From contig JAUIRK010000509.1 in assembly GCA_030549495.1 (NCBI GenBank), positions 1,052,501 through 1,116,500 on the forward strand: DNA of 64,000 nt, read 5' to 3'. The DNA comes from Nectonema munidae (lineage: Eukaryota > Nematomorpha > Nectonematoida > Nectonematidae). This document shows, in pieces, positions 1 through 11,479 of this stretch; position 1 is the stretch's first letter, and each line of letters opens with the position of its first letter. The translations under genes and the position numbers were made by a program. The notes under the pieces are model-generated. The model searched no databases and had not been told where the DNA came from. It saw only the letters and a program-made list of their open reading frames with translations.

Positions 1-1984
1 TCTTTTATACAGTCCATTAATTAATTAACAGTGTTAATTAGTTTCTTCAATTTCAATAATTTTAATATTTAATAAACACCTCCCCCCTCCCTAATAAAAT
101 CACTAAATGAATGAAATTTGGAGGATTACTTGATTCCGCTCAAAACTTAAAGTTCCTTGGAGGTAAAAGCAAATTTGAAATAAAAAAAAATAAGAACAGT
201 GTTCCTTACACCTCTTTCTCTTGCTTCAAACTGCTTTCCACTGTTTTTTATCTTTAGAAAGCGCCTCAAGCACTTTGCTCTCAACGCAAATTGCATACAA
301 AGATTTGAAGGAAGGTGTGTGCAAAGATCTTTCGTGCAGACAAAATGCGAGCCTTCTTCCAAATGATGGATCGTTCTTTTAAAACTCCAAAAAGGATATT
401 AATTGCGATGAATGGAAGAAGAAGAAGAAGAAGAAGAAGGAAAATATAATTAATGCTCATAATGGGAAAAATAGAATAGAAAGTGTTGAGTAAGCTTAGT
501 AGCTTTACACTCACAATTCACGCTTTACAAATGTTGAAGCCTCAAATGAGCATTGACTTACACCAGAGATCAGAAAGTCTTTAAAATTTTGATGAACACC
601 ATGCTTCACCCTTGGAGTGAATTTTCACTTCACTAAAAAGCGGATAATTCTGCTTGACGTCTTTCACAATAAGATATTTATGTATTGCGCCAAATTTGTT
701 GGCAAATAGGAAGGGCGTGGTGCAAATTTGACTCTATTTTCCTATTTCACACGTTTTCCTGGAAGCTGGAGTAGGACTGGGTTGAATGTGGATGTCATTC
801 TCGCTGCTCCCTCAACATTCCAAATGTTGGTTACAATGACAGAGACCATTGCGCACACTGATTTTTGTGTAAAGACTGAAGAGCAAGCAAAACTAGATAT
901 CGAAGTGTTCAGAAAGAACGGATTTTCTCCATATTTTCCAAATGAGATTTATAACTTAAAAAAAAAAAAAAAAAAAAAAAACCATTAAAGAAAAAAAATT
1001 TCCTCACAACCCTTCCAAAAAAAACAACAATTTGGGGGTAATTTTTAATATTAATTATAAATAATATTTTTTTTCTTCTCTTTTTTTTTTTTTTATTTAA
1101 TTTTTTTTTTTTTTTTTTTTTATATTTTTATTTTTTTTTTTTTTCTTCTTTTTTTTATTTAAATTTGTTAAAAAAAAAACCCCAACAAAAAATAAAGAAA
1201 TACAAATGTTATAAAATTGATCGATTCTTTGAAAGCAAGCAAATTTGAAAGCGGGTTTAGAAAAATAACATACAATAATTTTGCATTCTTTTCGAACTTT
1301 CTTCCTTGCTTGATTTAAGTCACTATCGAATTTCCCCAACTTTTTAAAGGAACCTTTTTATTTGTAAGTTTTTAGAGTTTCAAAACGACTCTCTTACTAA
1401 AGACATTCAATAATAATAAATCAATAATTGAGCTTTTGCTTTTATGAACAAAAGTTATCCTAGTTTCATCGACATATTTATGTGAAACAAGCTTTTCTAC
1501 ACCACTTGAATTGGAATCAAAAAGCCGGTTCTTCTTGAAAATGATCTGCTATGTGCTTTTTCCAATATTTCTCCAGAAAAAGAAGAATTCGTCCGACAAA
1601 AATTATAAAATTGACATCTTTCCTTTTTAGTAAATATTCTCTTTTCGAATTGTAGATTTTGTTTTTTTTTTTGGTTTATATTACAAAACTGTTAAAATGT
1701 TTGACAAAAAATTTTGCCTGAATGGGTGGAGGGAATTTCTTTTAAAAGTGTAGTTTTATAATTAAAAATATTTTTTCAATATTAAATTCTCTTTCATATT
1801 TGATCAACGAAGTTTGATAGATGACGTGTTTAAACGGAATGAAGTTTGTTGGATGCGATGTTGATTCAGTGAGAGATATGAAGAAAGTCGAAGAAGCATT
1901 TTGAAGAAATTGCTATAATAATGAATTTATCTTTCTTCCAAAGAATGCACAAAATGGCATGACAATTTCGAATACACTCTTTGA
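1..1984. other. Intergenic AT-rich stretch, no gene recognised
   Basis: No convincing coding region is visible. The stretch contains a GAA run near 416-440, a run of about 24 A at 957-980 and long T/A tracts from about 1060 to 1180. Positions 1434-1520 are similar to the reverse complement of about 19158-19250, so at least that part is an interspersed repeat. An open frame at 728-988 runs straight into the A run; I do not recognise its product. Confidence 0.6.
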
Positions 1985-2734
1985 CTCAAATTATTAAGCA
2001 ATGAAAAGAGGCTAATCGCCTATGTGAATTGCATCAAGTATAAATACAAATCAATCAAATATTGAGATATCTTTTATCTTTCCAAAAATCTTCAAGCTTT
2101 CTTTCAAAGATATTTATATTCAAGGAATCGACAACTTCATTTGCCAAACCATTCCAGTGTTTATATGCTTTTTGTGTTAAATAGTGTTGTCTATAATTAC
2201 TTTGGTAAGAATTAGGTTTAAATTTCAGGGAATGTGATCTGGAGATTCTTTTTGAGTAGCCAGGCAATAATACATTCTCGTCAATGTTCATGTTTCCTTT
2301 CACAATATTAAATGTAGTAATCATTTCATTCCTTAGCTTCTTTAATACAAAGAAGGAAGATTATTTTTCTCCAATCTTCTAATGTAACATAAACTTTTCA
2401 TTCCTTTCAATTGTTTTGTAAATACTCTCTGAACTTTTTCTATTTTTCTGATGTTCATGATTGAAGAATTTCCAAAAATCACATTTCCACATTCTAAAAC
2501 AGGCCTGACTAAAGATTTGAACAGATGGGGAGAAACTTCAATGTCAGATAACACAAAAGTATTGTTTAACATGTGTAATATAGAGAAAGCTTTCTTTACA
2601 ACATGATCAGAAAAACAAAATTTTGAATCAACAATTAATCATAAATCATTGTGTTTTTCAACTTGATTAAGTTCAGTTCCACCTATATAAAAATTAGTAT
2701 CATCTGTTTTTCCAACTTAAAGGTGACAGCACTT
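1985..2734 (-). mobile_element. 5'-truncated CR1-like LINE copy (3' end of ORF2)
   Basis: Minus-strand reading gives the last part of a reverse-transcriptase ORF in two blocks, 2342-2572 and 2055-2324, with motifs such as KSLVRPVLECGNVIFG, IRKIEKVQRVFTKQLKG and FWKDKR. These match the C-terminal part of the neighbouring element at 2735-5160 block for block, so both belong to one family. The 5' end stops at about 2734, exactly where the A/C-rich tail of the next copy starts. The reading frame is interrupted between the blocks. It is a dead, truncated retrocopy. Confidence 0.85.
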
Positions 2735-2814
2735 AACATAACATAACATAAGTTTATTAAGCAATTTAAAGAGGCTAGCAGCCTATGAGAATTGCATCAA
2801 ATATAGCGTATTTT

Positions 2815-4140
2815 TCAAGGAACGGCAAATCTTTTGTCTTTCCAAAATTCATCGAGTTTTTTTTCAAATTCTTTCACAGTAATTGAGTTAACAACTTCAT
2901 TAGGTAAGCCATTCCAGTGATTGTATGCTCTTTGGATTAAGTATCTGCTTCTATACTTACTTTGAAAGGATTCAGGTGCAAACTTCAGCAAGTGTGATCT
3001 GGAAATTCTTTTCGAATATTCAGGCAAAACTTTCTCATCAATCTTCATATTTCCTTTTACGATATTAAATATTGATATCATTTCATTTCTCAGGCTTCGA
3101 TAATATAAAGAAGGCCGGTCAATCTTTTGAAGTCTTTCAATATAACATAAATTTTGCATTCCTTTCAAGTGCTTTGTGAATACTTTTTGAACCTTTTCTA
3201 TTTTTCTGATGTTGATAATTGATGAACTTCCAAAAATTACATTTGCGTATTCCAGAACAGGTCTGACTAAAGATTTGTATAAATACAGAGAAATTTCGAT
3301 TTCAGATAAGATGAAGGTATTGTTCAACATGTGTAGAATAGTGAAGGCTTTCTTGACAACGTGCAATACATGATCAGAGAAACAAAACTTTGAATCAACG
3401 ATTAATCCTAGATCATTATGCTTTTCAACTTGGTTTAGCTTAGTTCCGCCTATATAAAAACTGGCATCCTCTTTTTTCCAATTTGAAGGTGATAGCACTT
3501 ATTTATATTCAACTGCATATCCCATTCTTTACTCCATCTATATATTTTGTATAGATCATTCTGTATATTCTTCGTACCTTCACCCTTTGAACCCTTGAAT
3601 AATTTTATATCATCAGCATAAATTTTTATATTTGATTTTAGATCATCACAAATATCATTTATAAACATAGAGAAAAATACAGGTCCCAATACAGAACCTT
3701 GAGGGATTCCACTTATTATTTCTGAAGTTGATGAGCATAATCCATTCAATCGAACAATAAATTTTCTATTAAAAATATAGTCCCTGAACCATTCTATAAG
3801 GTTTTCTCCTATACCATAAGATTTCAACTTTAACAAGAGTCTTTCATGGGGGACAGTATCAAAAGCCTTCTGAAAGTCCAAATAAATAATGTTCACAGTT
3901 TTACTGATATTCATTTCAAGGGAAAATTCATTAGAAAATTCAATTAGATTTGTTATTGTTGATTTTTTTGGAAGAAAGCCATGCTGTTGCCGCGATATCA
4001 AATTGTTTTTATCAAGATGGTCAACAACCTTGTCCTTTATAATCGATTCAAGCACTTTGAAAATTATATTAATGACTGATATTGGTCTATAATTAGTAAT
4101 GAGCTTTTTCTCACCTTTTTTAAAAACCGGTGATACACAG
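2815..4140 (-). pseudogene. LINE ORF2 reverse transcriptase, C-terminal two thirds
   Basis: Reverse transcriptase of a CR1-like retrotransposon. Visible RT motifs in order: YLDFQKAFDTVPHERLLLKL (palm, first catalytic Asp), IPQGSVLGPVFFSMFINDI, and IYADDIKLFKG (YADD catalytic box), then a thumb and C-terminal region ending FWKDKR. The frame is open from about 4055 to about 3450. It then shifts at about 3470-3490, where the following frame continues with GGTKLNQVEKHNDLGLIVD down to 2815. Just upstream of 4055 the sequence still reads as RT (KKLITNYRPISV), then stops matching at about 4140. The endonuclease domain is absent, so this is a pseudogene of a formerly active copy. Confidence 0.88.
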
Positions 4141-4160
4141 CTTCATTTCCATGATTCTAA

Positions 4161-5144
4161 CTAATCTTTTCTCCGAAAATACCTCTTAACAATACTCATA
4201 CCACAAATAGGATCCCCTTTTACAATGAAATGATAATCAGAGTTAATTTCAGTGTTCTTACTTTTAGCCTTCTGACGCATTTCATTTAACTTGATCCTTT
4301 CATCTTGATTCAAATCATTGGATATGAAAATATGTCTAAAATTACTTGGGGAATTCTTTAAAAGGTATAAAGAAGCTGTCACCTTCTCTTTTGATTCTAA
4401 GTTTTCATAAACACAACATAAAGGTCTTCTTGCTTTGGTCTGATCTTTACTTATTTTACCCAATCTCCGACTTTCTTTAACTTTGACATCTTTCAAATTA
4501 AGATGTTTCTGAAACAATTCCTCAATATATTTTCTATCATCAATTTTAGTACCATCATTGTCTTGAACCTCATCAACACCATGTATGACGTGATTCATAA
4601 CTCTTCTTTTTTTATCATCTTCAACATTTCTTTGTTGGATAAAAGCTTCATTAACAATACTTTTAAAGTCAGATGATAAACTTGATGATACTATAACATT
4701 ACTATATGTTTCTTTCATTTGATCAGAACTATCTTTAATAATGACACTTGTCTTCTCAATATTAGACAACTTTAAATTTATTTCCACCATTGAATTTTCA
4801 ATTGCTACAAGCTGAGATTTTTCCATATTTGAGATTTTCTCTTCAAATTTATTAAGTAAGTCATTCACTTTGGAAAATTTCTTAGAATTTTCTTTTTCAT
4901 ACTCACTTAATAAAGTCTGTGCTGGTTTTTCTTCCCCTCTACTACATTTATCACAATACCAACGAATGCCTCGACCTTCCCATAATTCTAAAACTCTACA
5001 TAATTCCTCTTCAATATTCTGACAAGAATGGCAGTACCAAGCAGCACATGAAGAGCATCTAATCATATCATCTACATTTAAGGAACAAAGACTACATGTT
5101 CAATCTTCTACAACTTTTTTACCAGATTTTGTTTTACTTTTCAT
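4161..5144 (-). pseudogene. LINE ORF1 (PHD-like finger, coiled coil, RRM-like region)
   Basis: About 300 residues are open from an ATG at 5066. In-frame sequence upstream (to an ATG at 5144) completes a Cys-rich finger: TCSLCSLNVDDMIRCSSC, then WYCHSC and WYCDKC further on. This PHD-like spacing is typical of CR1-group ORF1 proteins. A TGA at 5100-5102 separates the upstream ATG from the finger, and probably replaced a Trp codon. After the finger comes a Lys/Glu-rich, probably coiled-coil segment. The C-terminal block (RRVMNHVIHG, ESRRLGKI, RRPLCCVYENLESKEKV) looks like the RNA-binding half of LINE ORF1 proteins. It would bind the element's RNA; the stop makes it defective. Confidence 0.72.
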
Positions 5145-5160
5145 CACTGGTATCTTTGTT

Positions 5161-7004
5161 TTACTTTTCATCACAAAATATAACTATATATTCAACCACG
5201 AAACACAGTGAATATTATCAAAGATATCAACGAGGAAGAGAAAATAAGTCTTTTTTAATGAAGAAAAAATTTGAAATAACTTTAATCAGTGGAAATATGA
5301 ACGAACAAAATTTTTAGTAATTAAAAATTAATTTAAAAATTTTTTAGTGGAAATATGAACAGAAGTTTTTACTTCAAAGGATTCAGGTAAGAAGCAATTC
5401 AGAAAATTACAGAAGGTAATTCTAAAATCTTTCAGCCATTTTAGACTGATACAAAACGAAAATATATAATAACTTGTTAGTAATGAGTTGCAAATCTCAT
5501 TCTCTTTCAAGAAAAGAATTATTTCTTTCTAATGTATTGATGATTCCAATTTTTACAAGCACGAAAAGAAAAACAAAAGACTCAAAAATTCGATTTGATA
5601 ACATTCATACAAGAGAAGTATAGGAAAACTAAAAAAAACATGGCAGCCAAAGAGAAATTTGGAATATGTTTCAGCAGTCATTGAGACATTATTTTCCTAA
5701 ATAGTATTTAGCGATTGTTGGACTAAAATACAAGAAATAGACATTTTACAAAAAAAAAACTAAACAAATGTACTCACGTCAATTAGAAGTGCTTTTGATG
5801 ATGATTTGTATGTTGCAAAAAGTCGCATCATATATATTTTTAATTTGGAAAATTGTAAAATTTGAGCTATATTTTGTTTTTCATGTGGTAGAATAAAATA
5901 TTTGCGAATACATATAATATTTTTTTTTGTTGATATTTCCGCAAAGTTAGGCGTAAATTGTATTCAAACACATCTTTTTCAACTTTTCCATTAATTATAA
6001 TTATAATTATATAAAAAGAGAATAAAAATATATATATTTTTATTATTCCAACTTTTTACATTAATTATATCTTATATAATTATAATATAAGATATATTAT
6101 TATTATATAGATAATAAATTAAGTATATTATACCTCCTGAGAAAATTATAATTAAGATACCAAAAAAGCTCAATTTATATTCAAAGTATGTCTAAAAGAA
6201 GTTTAGACATGAGATATAAAAAGTAAGCTCTTAATTTTTTAATAAATTTTGTGTTAATTTTTACACTATTTTTAATCTCACTCCAATTTCATCTTCTAAA
6301 AGTCCTATTCATATTTTCAGATGGTTAATCAATCAAAATAAATATTACATTTTTGCTCCCCCCCCCCCCCTCACCCTCTCCCTGAATTTTTCATGCCCCC
6401 TGCGGATGAAAGTTGGCTACGCGTTTGCTTATGTGGTGCTTAGTTAGCACTGAACCAAGTTTAGACTTTACAAATTTGCATATAAATTACAATTTAACTT
6501 TAAATGGCCTCTTAATTTTCATTAAAATAATTTTTAAAAATGAGATAAAGAATGAGATTATGGTCTGAGCGTCATTAAAAAATTTATCAGTAAAGTTATC
6601 TGATGAACAAGTTTAAATTTAAAAAAAGAATTAGTGTACTAATTTATATTATGTTTTAAGAATTAGTGTACTAATTTTTACAAATTAGCAATTTGATTTA
6701 ATTAATTTTTTTAAACAAACACTAGAAATCTAAAATATTTGCGTTAGTTAGTTAGATCCTTATTTAGATTGCAATATTGCATCAAAGTCTTGAATTTTAA
6801 AATAAATTTAAATTTATTAAAAGTTCGGTCGTAAAATAAATAAATTGATCTTTTTAATACACATATTTCAAGGCAACGAGGATTCCATTAAAAGAGTAAT
6901 GATCCACGCCAGAGCCGAATTTAGTAAGACACTTACCCCTCCAGTTAAGAAAAGTTAAAGTCAAGGTCATTTTCACATCATGCTGTTGATCCTTGCTCTA
7001 AATT
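5161..7004. other. AT-rich intergenic stretch with small palindromes
   Basis: No coding region is recognised. A near-perfect AT palindrome lies at 6067-6096 (11-base arms), in a stretch from 5980 to 6130 made almost wholly of A and T. A run of 13 C is at 6358-6370. Confidence 0.5.
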
Positions 7005-7963
7005 GAGGTAAGAACCAACTTTTCATGCATCCATGAATTATTCCTAGGGGTTCATAGTCAAAAATAAAAAAATTGGAAGTCCGTACTGAAATTTTGCTCG
7101 TCAAAGGAGTAATTCAACTCCACAAAGTGTGTTATTACTGAAAGTACAATGTCTACTGTCATTTACACCATTTTGAAATTCAAAAATATTATATGAATCA
7201 TTATTGCAAAATTTTATTTGTTGTAAACTCACTCATCTGTCAGTGACAAAATACAAAAGAAAGTTGATCAAGAAGGAAAGAGATAAAGATTAATTTAAAA
7301 AAAAAATTATATTTATATTTAAAATGAATATGATCCTAAAATTTTTTTCATATTAGCACATTTGCTGTTCTCCCGTTCAGCAGAGATTAGAGATAAGTAT
7401 ATTAATGTTGTGTGATAGACTGACTATTTTTGAAATAAAATTTAAAAATAAATAGGCAATCTCAGATTAAATTGGAAATATTAATCACTATATATATAAT
7501 ATGATTGAAAAATATTGAGATAACAATAGTTTTGGAAAATAATCTTTATTTGAACAATTAATTTTGGTGTACAGCTAACACCTAAATTAATTGTTCAAAT
7601 AAAGATTATTTTTCAAAACTATTCGTGTTATCTCAATATTTTCCAATTACTTCAAAATGAAAAATCCTTGTTCTGTTTTCAAAATATAATATGATGTTAG
7701 AAAGATATAAAAGTTTAAAAATATTTCAAAAATTCCAAAATTCCCACTTGGGCTCTTATTATTATTATTAAAGTAACATTATACAATAAAACCTCTCGTA
7801 TCGGTCACCTTGATAGAGCTCTCACCACAACAACCTGATTCACCCATTTTCAATGGGCCTCATGTTTGACTTTTATAAAACGGAGAAAATGAATCGGCTT
7901 TTTCCCTGCGGATTATCTATGAGAACATTTGGAGTCCTCTCTAAAAAACGTTTAGAACCACTG
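7005..7963 (-). mobile_element. Non-autonomous hAT-like element, copy 1
   Basis: The right end reads ...GAACCACTG at 7963, the reverse of the hAT-type terminus CAGTGGTTC. The body matches 56769-57615 in opposite orientation over most of its length, for example the block around 7140-7480 and the block around 7760-7900. No transposase is visible. Relative to the other copy it carries an extra insertion of about 190 bp (about 7500-7690) that includes the foldback at 7503-7648. The left boundary is approximate. Confidence 0.68.
7503..7648. repeat. Foldback (inverted repeat, arms about 68-71 bp)
   Basis: The left arm 7503-7570 and right arm 7578-7648 are reverse complements with a few mismatches and a two-base indel, separated by 7 bases. 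The foldback is absent from the otherwise homologous element at 56769-57615, so it is probably a secondary insertion. Confidence 0.85.
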
Positions 7964-8044
7964 CATGATACCACGCCCCAGCACAGCTCTTTCCTCGCCA
8001 TTTTATGACATTATTTTTCAGAAAATGAAGATTCCTAATATTGT

Positions 8045-8440
8045 ATCTTCTTCTTCTTCTTCTTTACATAATCCCTTTTATCTCTTATTAGAGGATCGGG
8101 AGCTTTGATCACTTCCTTCCATTTGCCCCTGCATTGCGCGTCTACATCTTTTATATCCAGCTTTTCCATTCTTTGTTTCAAGCGATCTCTCCTTCTTCCC
8201 CCTACCTTCCTCAACTCCTTTTTCCAGAGATTGGGTTCATCCAAAGCTCTTTTTACTTCATTTGAAGACTTTTTCTTCAAGACATGCGAATAAAATTGCT
8301 TTTTTTAGCTTTTCTAATAACATTTTTGACTACTTTTACTTTATTCCTTATCACCTCGTTTCTAATTTTATCTTTCAGGACGACTCCCATCTTCATTCAT
8401 AACATTTTCATCTCAGCTTCTTTTATTCTTTAGCATGCAG
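8045..8440 (-). pseudogene. RTE-like LINE, C-terminal tail of ORF2
   Basis: Minus-strand translation in two frames resembles the conserved tail of endonuclease/reverse-transcriptase LINEs. The first part reads MGVVLKDKIRNEVIRNKVKV, the second HVLKKKSSNEVKRALDEP followed by WKKELRKVGGRRRDRLKQR. A frameshift lies at about 8290. It ends at a TTC run at about 8045-8062. The RT fragment of the same type at 11480-12040 on the same strand is probably the other half of one element. Confidence 0.55.
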
Positions 8441-8713
8441 TGGGGTGGCCTTTATTTTTGAAATTTTTGTCAAAGACATTTTTCAACGTATAATTATTTT
8501 TAAAAATGAAAAAATTTAATAACTTTTGAATTTTATTATGTTTAAAAAGACCCTCGACCACTTTATTTTTATAACTTAAAAATGCCAATATTTTAATTAT
8601 AGTTTTCCGAATTATGGTTTCGTTATTAATTTTATTAAAAATTTTTAACTTAATTTCTAATAATAATTTTTATAATTTTTTTAATTGATTCATTTATTGC
8701 TCTGCCGTAAAAA

Positions 8714-9150
8714 ATGGAAACTAAGAATCAAAGTTCCAAAAGTTTGAGAAAAAATCATTTATTCTATTTGTTGGACCTGTTTCAAATCAAATTGTTGGAG
8801 CAAAAATTGTCACTGTCAAGCAATAAGTGTGCTTTTTATAATATCAGAATCAAGTCTTACAAAAAAGAAAGTGCTAATTTAGTAATTCTGGAGATTTCTA
8901 TTTTTTAACAAAGAGCGCGAATTCCTACAAGAAGATTTGATCATTGCGTTGAAAAGCTGCTCAAACTTTATGAGGAAAAATAAATTTTGCAAAAAAATTG
9001 CAGAAATTGTGATAAAGAAAAAAAATAAGAAAGAAATGTTCACTGAAAAATCAGATGATTTATTTGACATAGCAGAATTGTATATGCTTTCATTCAAACA
9101 AAACCTGAAGAAGACAAAAAGTTTCACGTCAAAAGGCTCGACCAGGTTCT
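8714..9150 (+). pseudogene. Transposon-like ORF of an unnamed family, N-terminal part
   Basis: The plus-strand frame at 8714-8908 (SKSLRKNHLFYLLDLFQIKL, SYKKESANLVI) continues in other frames as IFWQRARIPTRRFDH, LYEE and SDDLFDIA up to about 9150. I recognise this as the front of a multicopy, uncharacterised protein family seen in arthropod genomes, whose later part carries a DTTxxNTG motif. That later motif appears at 11190-11470 on the same strand. The family is probably transposon-borne; its enzyme class is not known to me. Frameshifts make it a relic. Confidence 0.5.
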
Positions 9151-9674
9151 ATGCTTGGATTAGAATCAAAAAGGATATCAAAAATTTCAGCAAAACTTGT
9201 AATCTTTATTATGATACGGTTAATAAAACTTGGGTGAATAATGTACTAAAAATGAAAAAAGAAAAAATAAGATATTTTTGAAATTGAAAAAATTTCAAAA
9301 TTTTGAGTTAAAAACAAAGTATGTTAGCATCAGAAATAGGATAAAATATTTATCAAGAAAACTAAAGAATGAATATTGTTATTACAAATACTTTTCCGAA
9401 GAAACTAGATCAAAACAACTACTATATGGAATCACATTAATGCAGTACTCAGTACGTCAACCAAGTTGGAAATGGTACTCGATTATGAAGAGAAGCTGAT
9501 TGATCAACCGACTGAGCTTTCTAATAACTTTAATGATAAGTTCACAAGTAATATTCACCCCTCATTGATAGCTTTAATTTTTTGAATGATATTGAACTTG
9601 AATTTGATTTTGTTAATCTCTGCAAGATGTCTTACTATAGTCGTAGATTCTTTTCAACCTATTAAAAGTGCATA

Positions 9675-9836
9675 GGGGTCGTTCACAATTGACGTCAACT
9701 AAAAGTGGGGTGGGGGGTATCCAAAGTTGACATAAGTCGATTTTGTTAAGTGATGATATATCTAAAAGTTGACATGAGGGGGGAGGGGGGGTTGAAATTT
9801 ATCAAAAAAAGGTTGATGTCAATTTTGAACGACCCC
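9675..9836. mobile_element. 162-bp MITE with GGGGTCGTTC termini
   Basis: The left end GGGGTCGTTCACAATTGACG and the right end, the reverse complement of GGGGTCGTTCAAAATTGACA, form terminal inverted repeats of about 25 bp. The interior is G-rich and has no ORF. The flanks are CATA and ATAT, so a 3-bp ATA duplication is possible. It sits within the pre-RT part of a LINE. Confidence 0.8.
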
Positions 9837-9989
9837 ATATGGTATTTCAATGTACCATATCAAAATAGTGATAACATTTTAGCAAAAATTTTTCTCATAG
9901 GTTAAAATTCTTGCCTCAAATTTTCTATTTATCCTCACATGTTCAAGCTTAGTTAATACATCCCATCTTCAAAAAAAGCGATAAGTTCA

Positions 9990-10634
9990 ACATTGACAAC
10001 TATAGACCTGTTTCCATAATTCCAACTCTCTCTCTCTCTCTAAAATATTTGAGAAATTACTTTTCAAACAAATGGGTCTATTCTTCACTTCAAATGGCTT
10101 ACTATATGACTTTCAATTCGGTTTTAGAAAATTTCATAGCACTCAATCTCTTTTATCTTTGCTAATAAATCAAATTATTGATAAATATTTAGTAGGTTAT
10201 TACGTTTTAACTGCTTTTATACATTTTTCCAGGGCATTTGATTTAATTCCTCTCAGGATTTTACTGTAAAAATTAAGTGTGTATGGCTTTCAAAAAAGAA
10301 CATGCTTATTCATGAAATCATATCTAGAATCCAGACAACAGCAAGTATTAGTAGAAGAAATAAACAAAATATAACTGCTGGTGTTCCCCAAGGATCCATT
10401 TCAGGCCCTTTCCTTTTTTTAATATTCACGAATGATTTGTATTATACTAAACCTAATTTAAGCTATTTTAGCTTTGCAGACGATCTGACAATTAATTTGC
10501 CATTTTTTCCTTCTGAAATAAAATGCATTGAAAAAATGATCCACAAAGAATTTCAAATTTTATTTGACTGGGTATCAAAAAATGGGATGATAATATCAAC
10601 AGAGATAAGTCAAAGTTCATGCTTTTTTCAATGA
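9990..10634 (+). pseudogene. Reverse transcriptase fragment of the LINE at 9150-11150
   Basis: Two open segments, 10072-10269 and 10302-10634, carry the RT core with the FADD catalytic box. The catalytic Asp region reads FSRAFDLIPLRILL, followed by a stop. The segments lie in different frames. In active RTs the first segment reads on into the second through a region (RTYI-type) that is shortened here. The protein is inactive. Confidence 0.75.
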
Positions 10635-11189
10635 ATAATCACATAAACCTGAAAACAGATATAGTTTATTGTTTGAAGTTGTAGACAATATTCAATTGTT
10701 AGGCTTTATAATAGATAATAAATTAACTTGGAAAAATCATATTTGATATGTCAATGCAAAGCTTTCTAGAGAGATTGAAATTTTAGAAGCTTTTAGAAGT
10801 TCACTCCCTCTCTTAATGTAAAAAAATTATTATATAATTCCTTTTTTCTACTATATATCAATTATTGTGTATTGTTATGGGGACAGTGTAATCTTTTAAC
10901 TTTGGAGAACTGTGATAAAATGAAGCCGCCAGATACATTTACAACGTTAAATATATTTGTCAAGTTTTTGATAGATGTAAAATTAGTGATAGAAATTGAA
11001 TGTATATAATGATGGCGGCAGCAGAAGCTTTTAATATCCCCACAAGGAATCTTATAATTAATCGCACTTCTTTTTAAAAATTGAAAAAGAAATTTAGAGA
11101 AGAAATAATTAATGAAATTAGACAAACTTCTAAGCTAAATGAATGCTAAGAACTTGTTTTACATTAGGGTAGAAAATATTTTTTAGAAT

Positions 11190-11470
11190 CATCAAATGAA
11201 AAAATTAATATAGGATTACCTCCATCACTGCATCATTTTGTGGAAAAGAAGAATTGTTGGAGATTGCTAAAATTGAATCAAGTTATGGAGAAAATTAAGC
11301 CTTAGCCTCTAAATCAAGCGCTCAAAAATTGCAATGTTTCCGACAAAGTTCTAGCACTTTGTTTTGAAACAACAGCAACTAATACAGGAAAATTCAAAGG
11401 TGCGTGCAGAAATATGGGAAAAATGTTAAAGCATGAATTATTGTATTTTTATTTGTAGACAAACATCATA
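11190..11470 (+). pseudogene. Transposon-like ORF of an unnamed family, DTT/NTG part
   Basis: Plus-strand translation with one in-frame stop reads LPPSLHHFVEKKNCW, then VSDKVLALCFETTATNTGKF and RNMGKMLKHELLYF. The ETTATNTG block corresponds to the DTTxxNTG motif of the same uncharacterised multicopy family as 8714-9150. It ends at about 11470 without a recognisable terminus. Together the two parts look like one coding region split by the LINE at 9150-11150. Confidence 0.5.
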
Positions 11471-11479
11471 TTTTGGAAT

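Larger units (their letters stand above)
2735..5160 (-). mobile_element. CR1-like LINE, internally deleted
   Basis: In minus orientation this holds an ORF1 (5144 to 4161), then an ORF2 that begins abruptly inside the reverse transcriptase (about 4140 to 2815), then a 3' UTR ending in a short simple repeat (aacat units at 2734-2750). A PHD-like finger in ORF1 and the RT motif spelling point to the CR1 group. The apurinic endonuclease and the N-terminal fingers of the RT are missing between ORF1 and ORF2, so a deletion of more than 1 kb is inferred. It cannot be autonomous. Confidence 0.85.
9150..11150 (+). mobile_element. Degenerate LINE, plus strand
   Basis: A pre-RT region at about 9278-9500 is followed by RT motifs: NIDNYRPVSIIPTL (about 9990-10030), FQFGFRKFHSTQSLLSLLI (10108-10165), GVPQGSISGPFLFLIFTNDL (10378-10437) and FADDLTINL (10475-10500). 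A C-terminal trace (FNIPTRNLI) is near 11030. Several frameshifts and stops are present. It lies within the transposon ORF split between 8714-9150 and 11190-11470, so it is inferred to have inserted there. A 162-bp MITE sits inside it. Confidence 0.75.

Noticed and set aside
728..988. 86-codon plus-strand open frame ending in a 24-A run
   Set aside because: No family recognised, no splice or promoter context, and the last codons are just the A run. It might be the end of a processed copy, but nothing confirms that.
1097..1339. Minus-strand open frame with Lys runs
   Set aside because: Produced by T/A homopolymer tracts.
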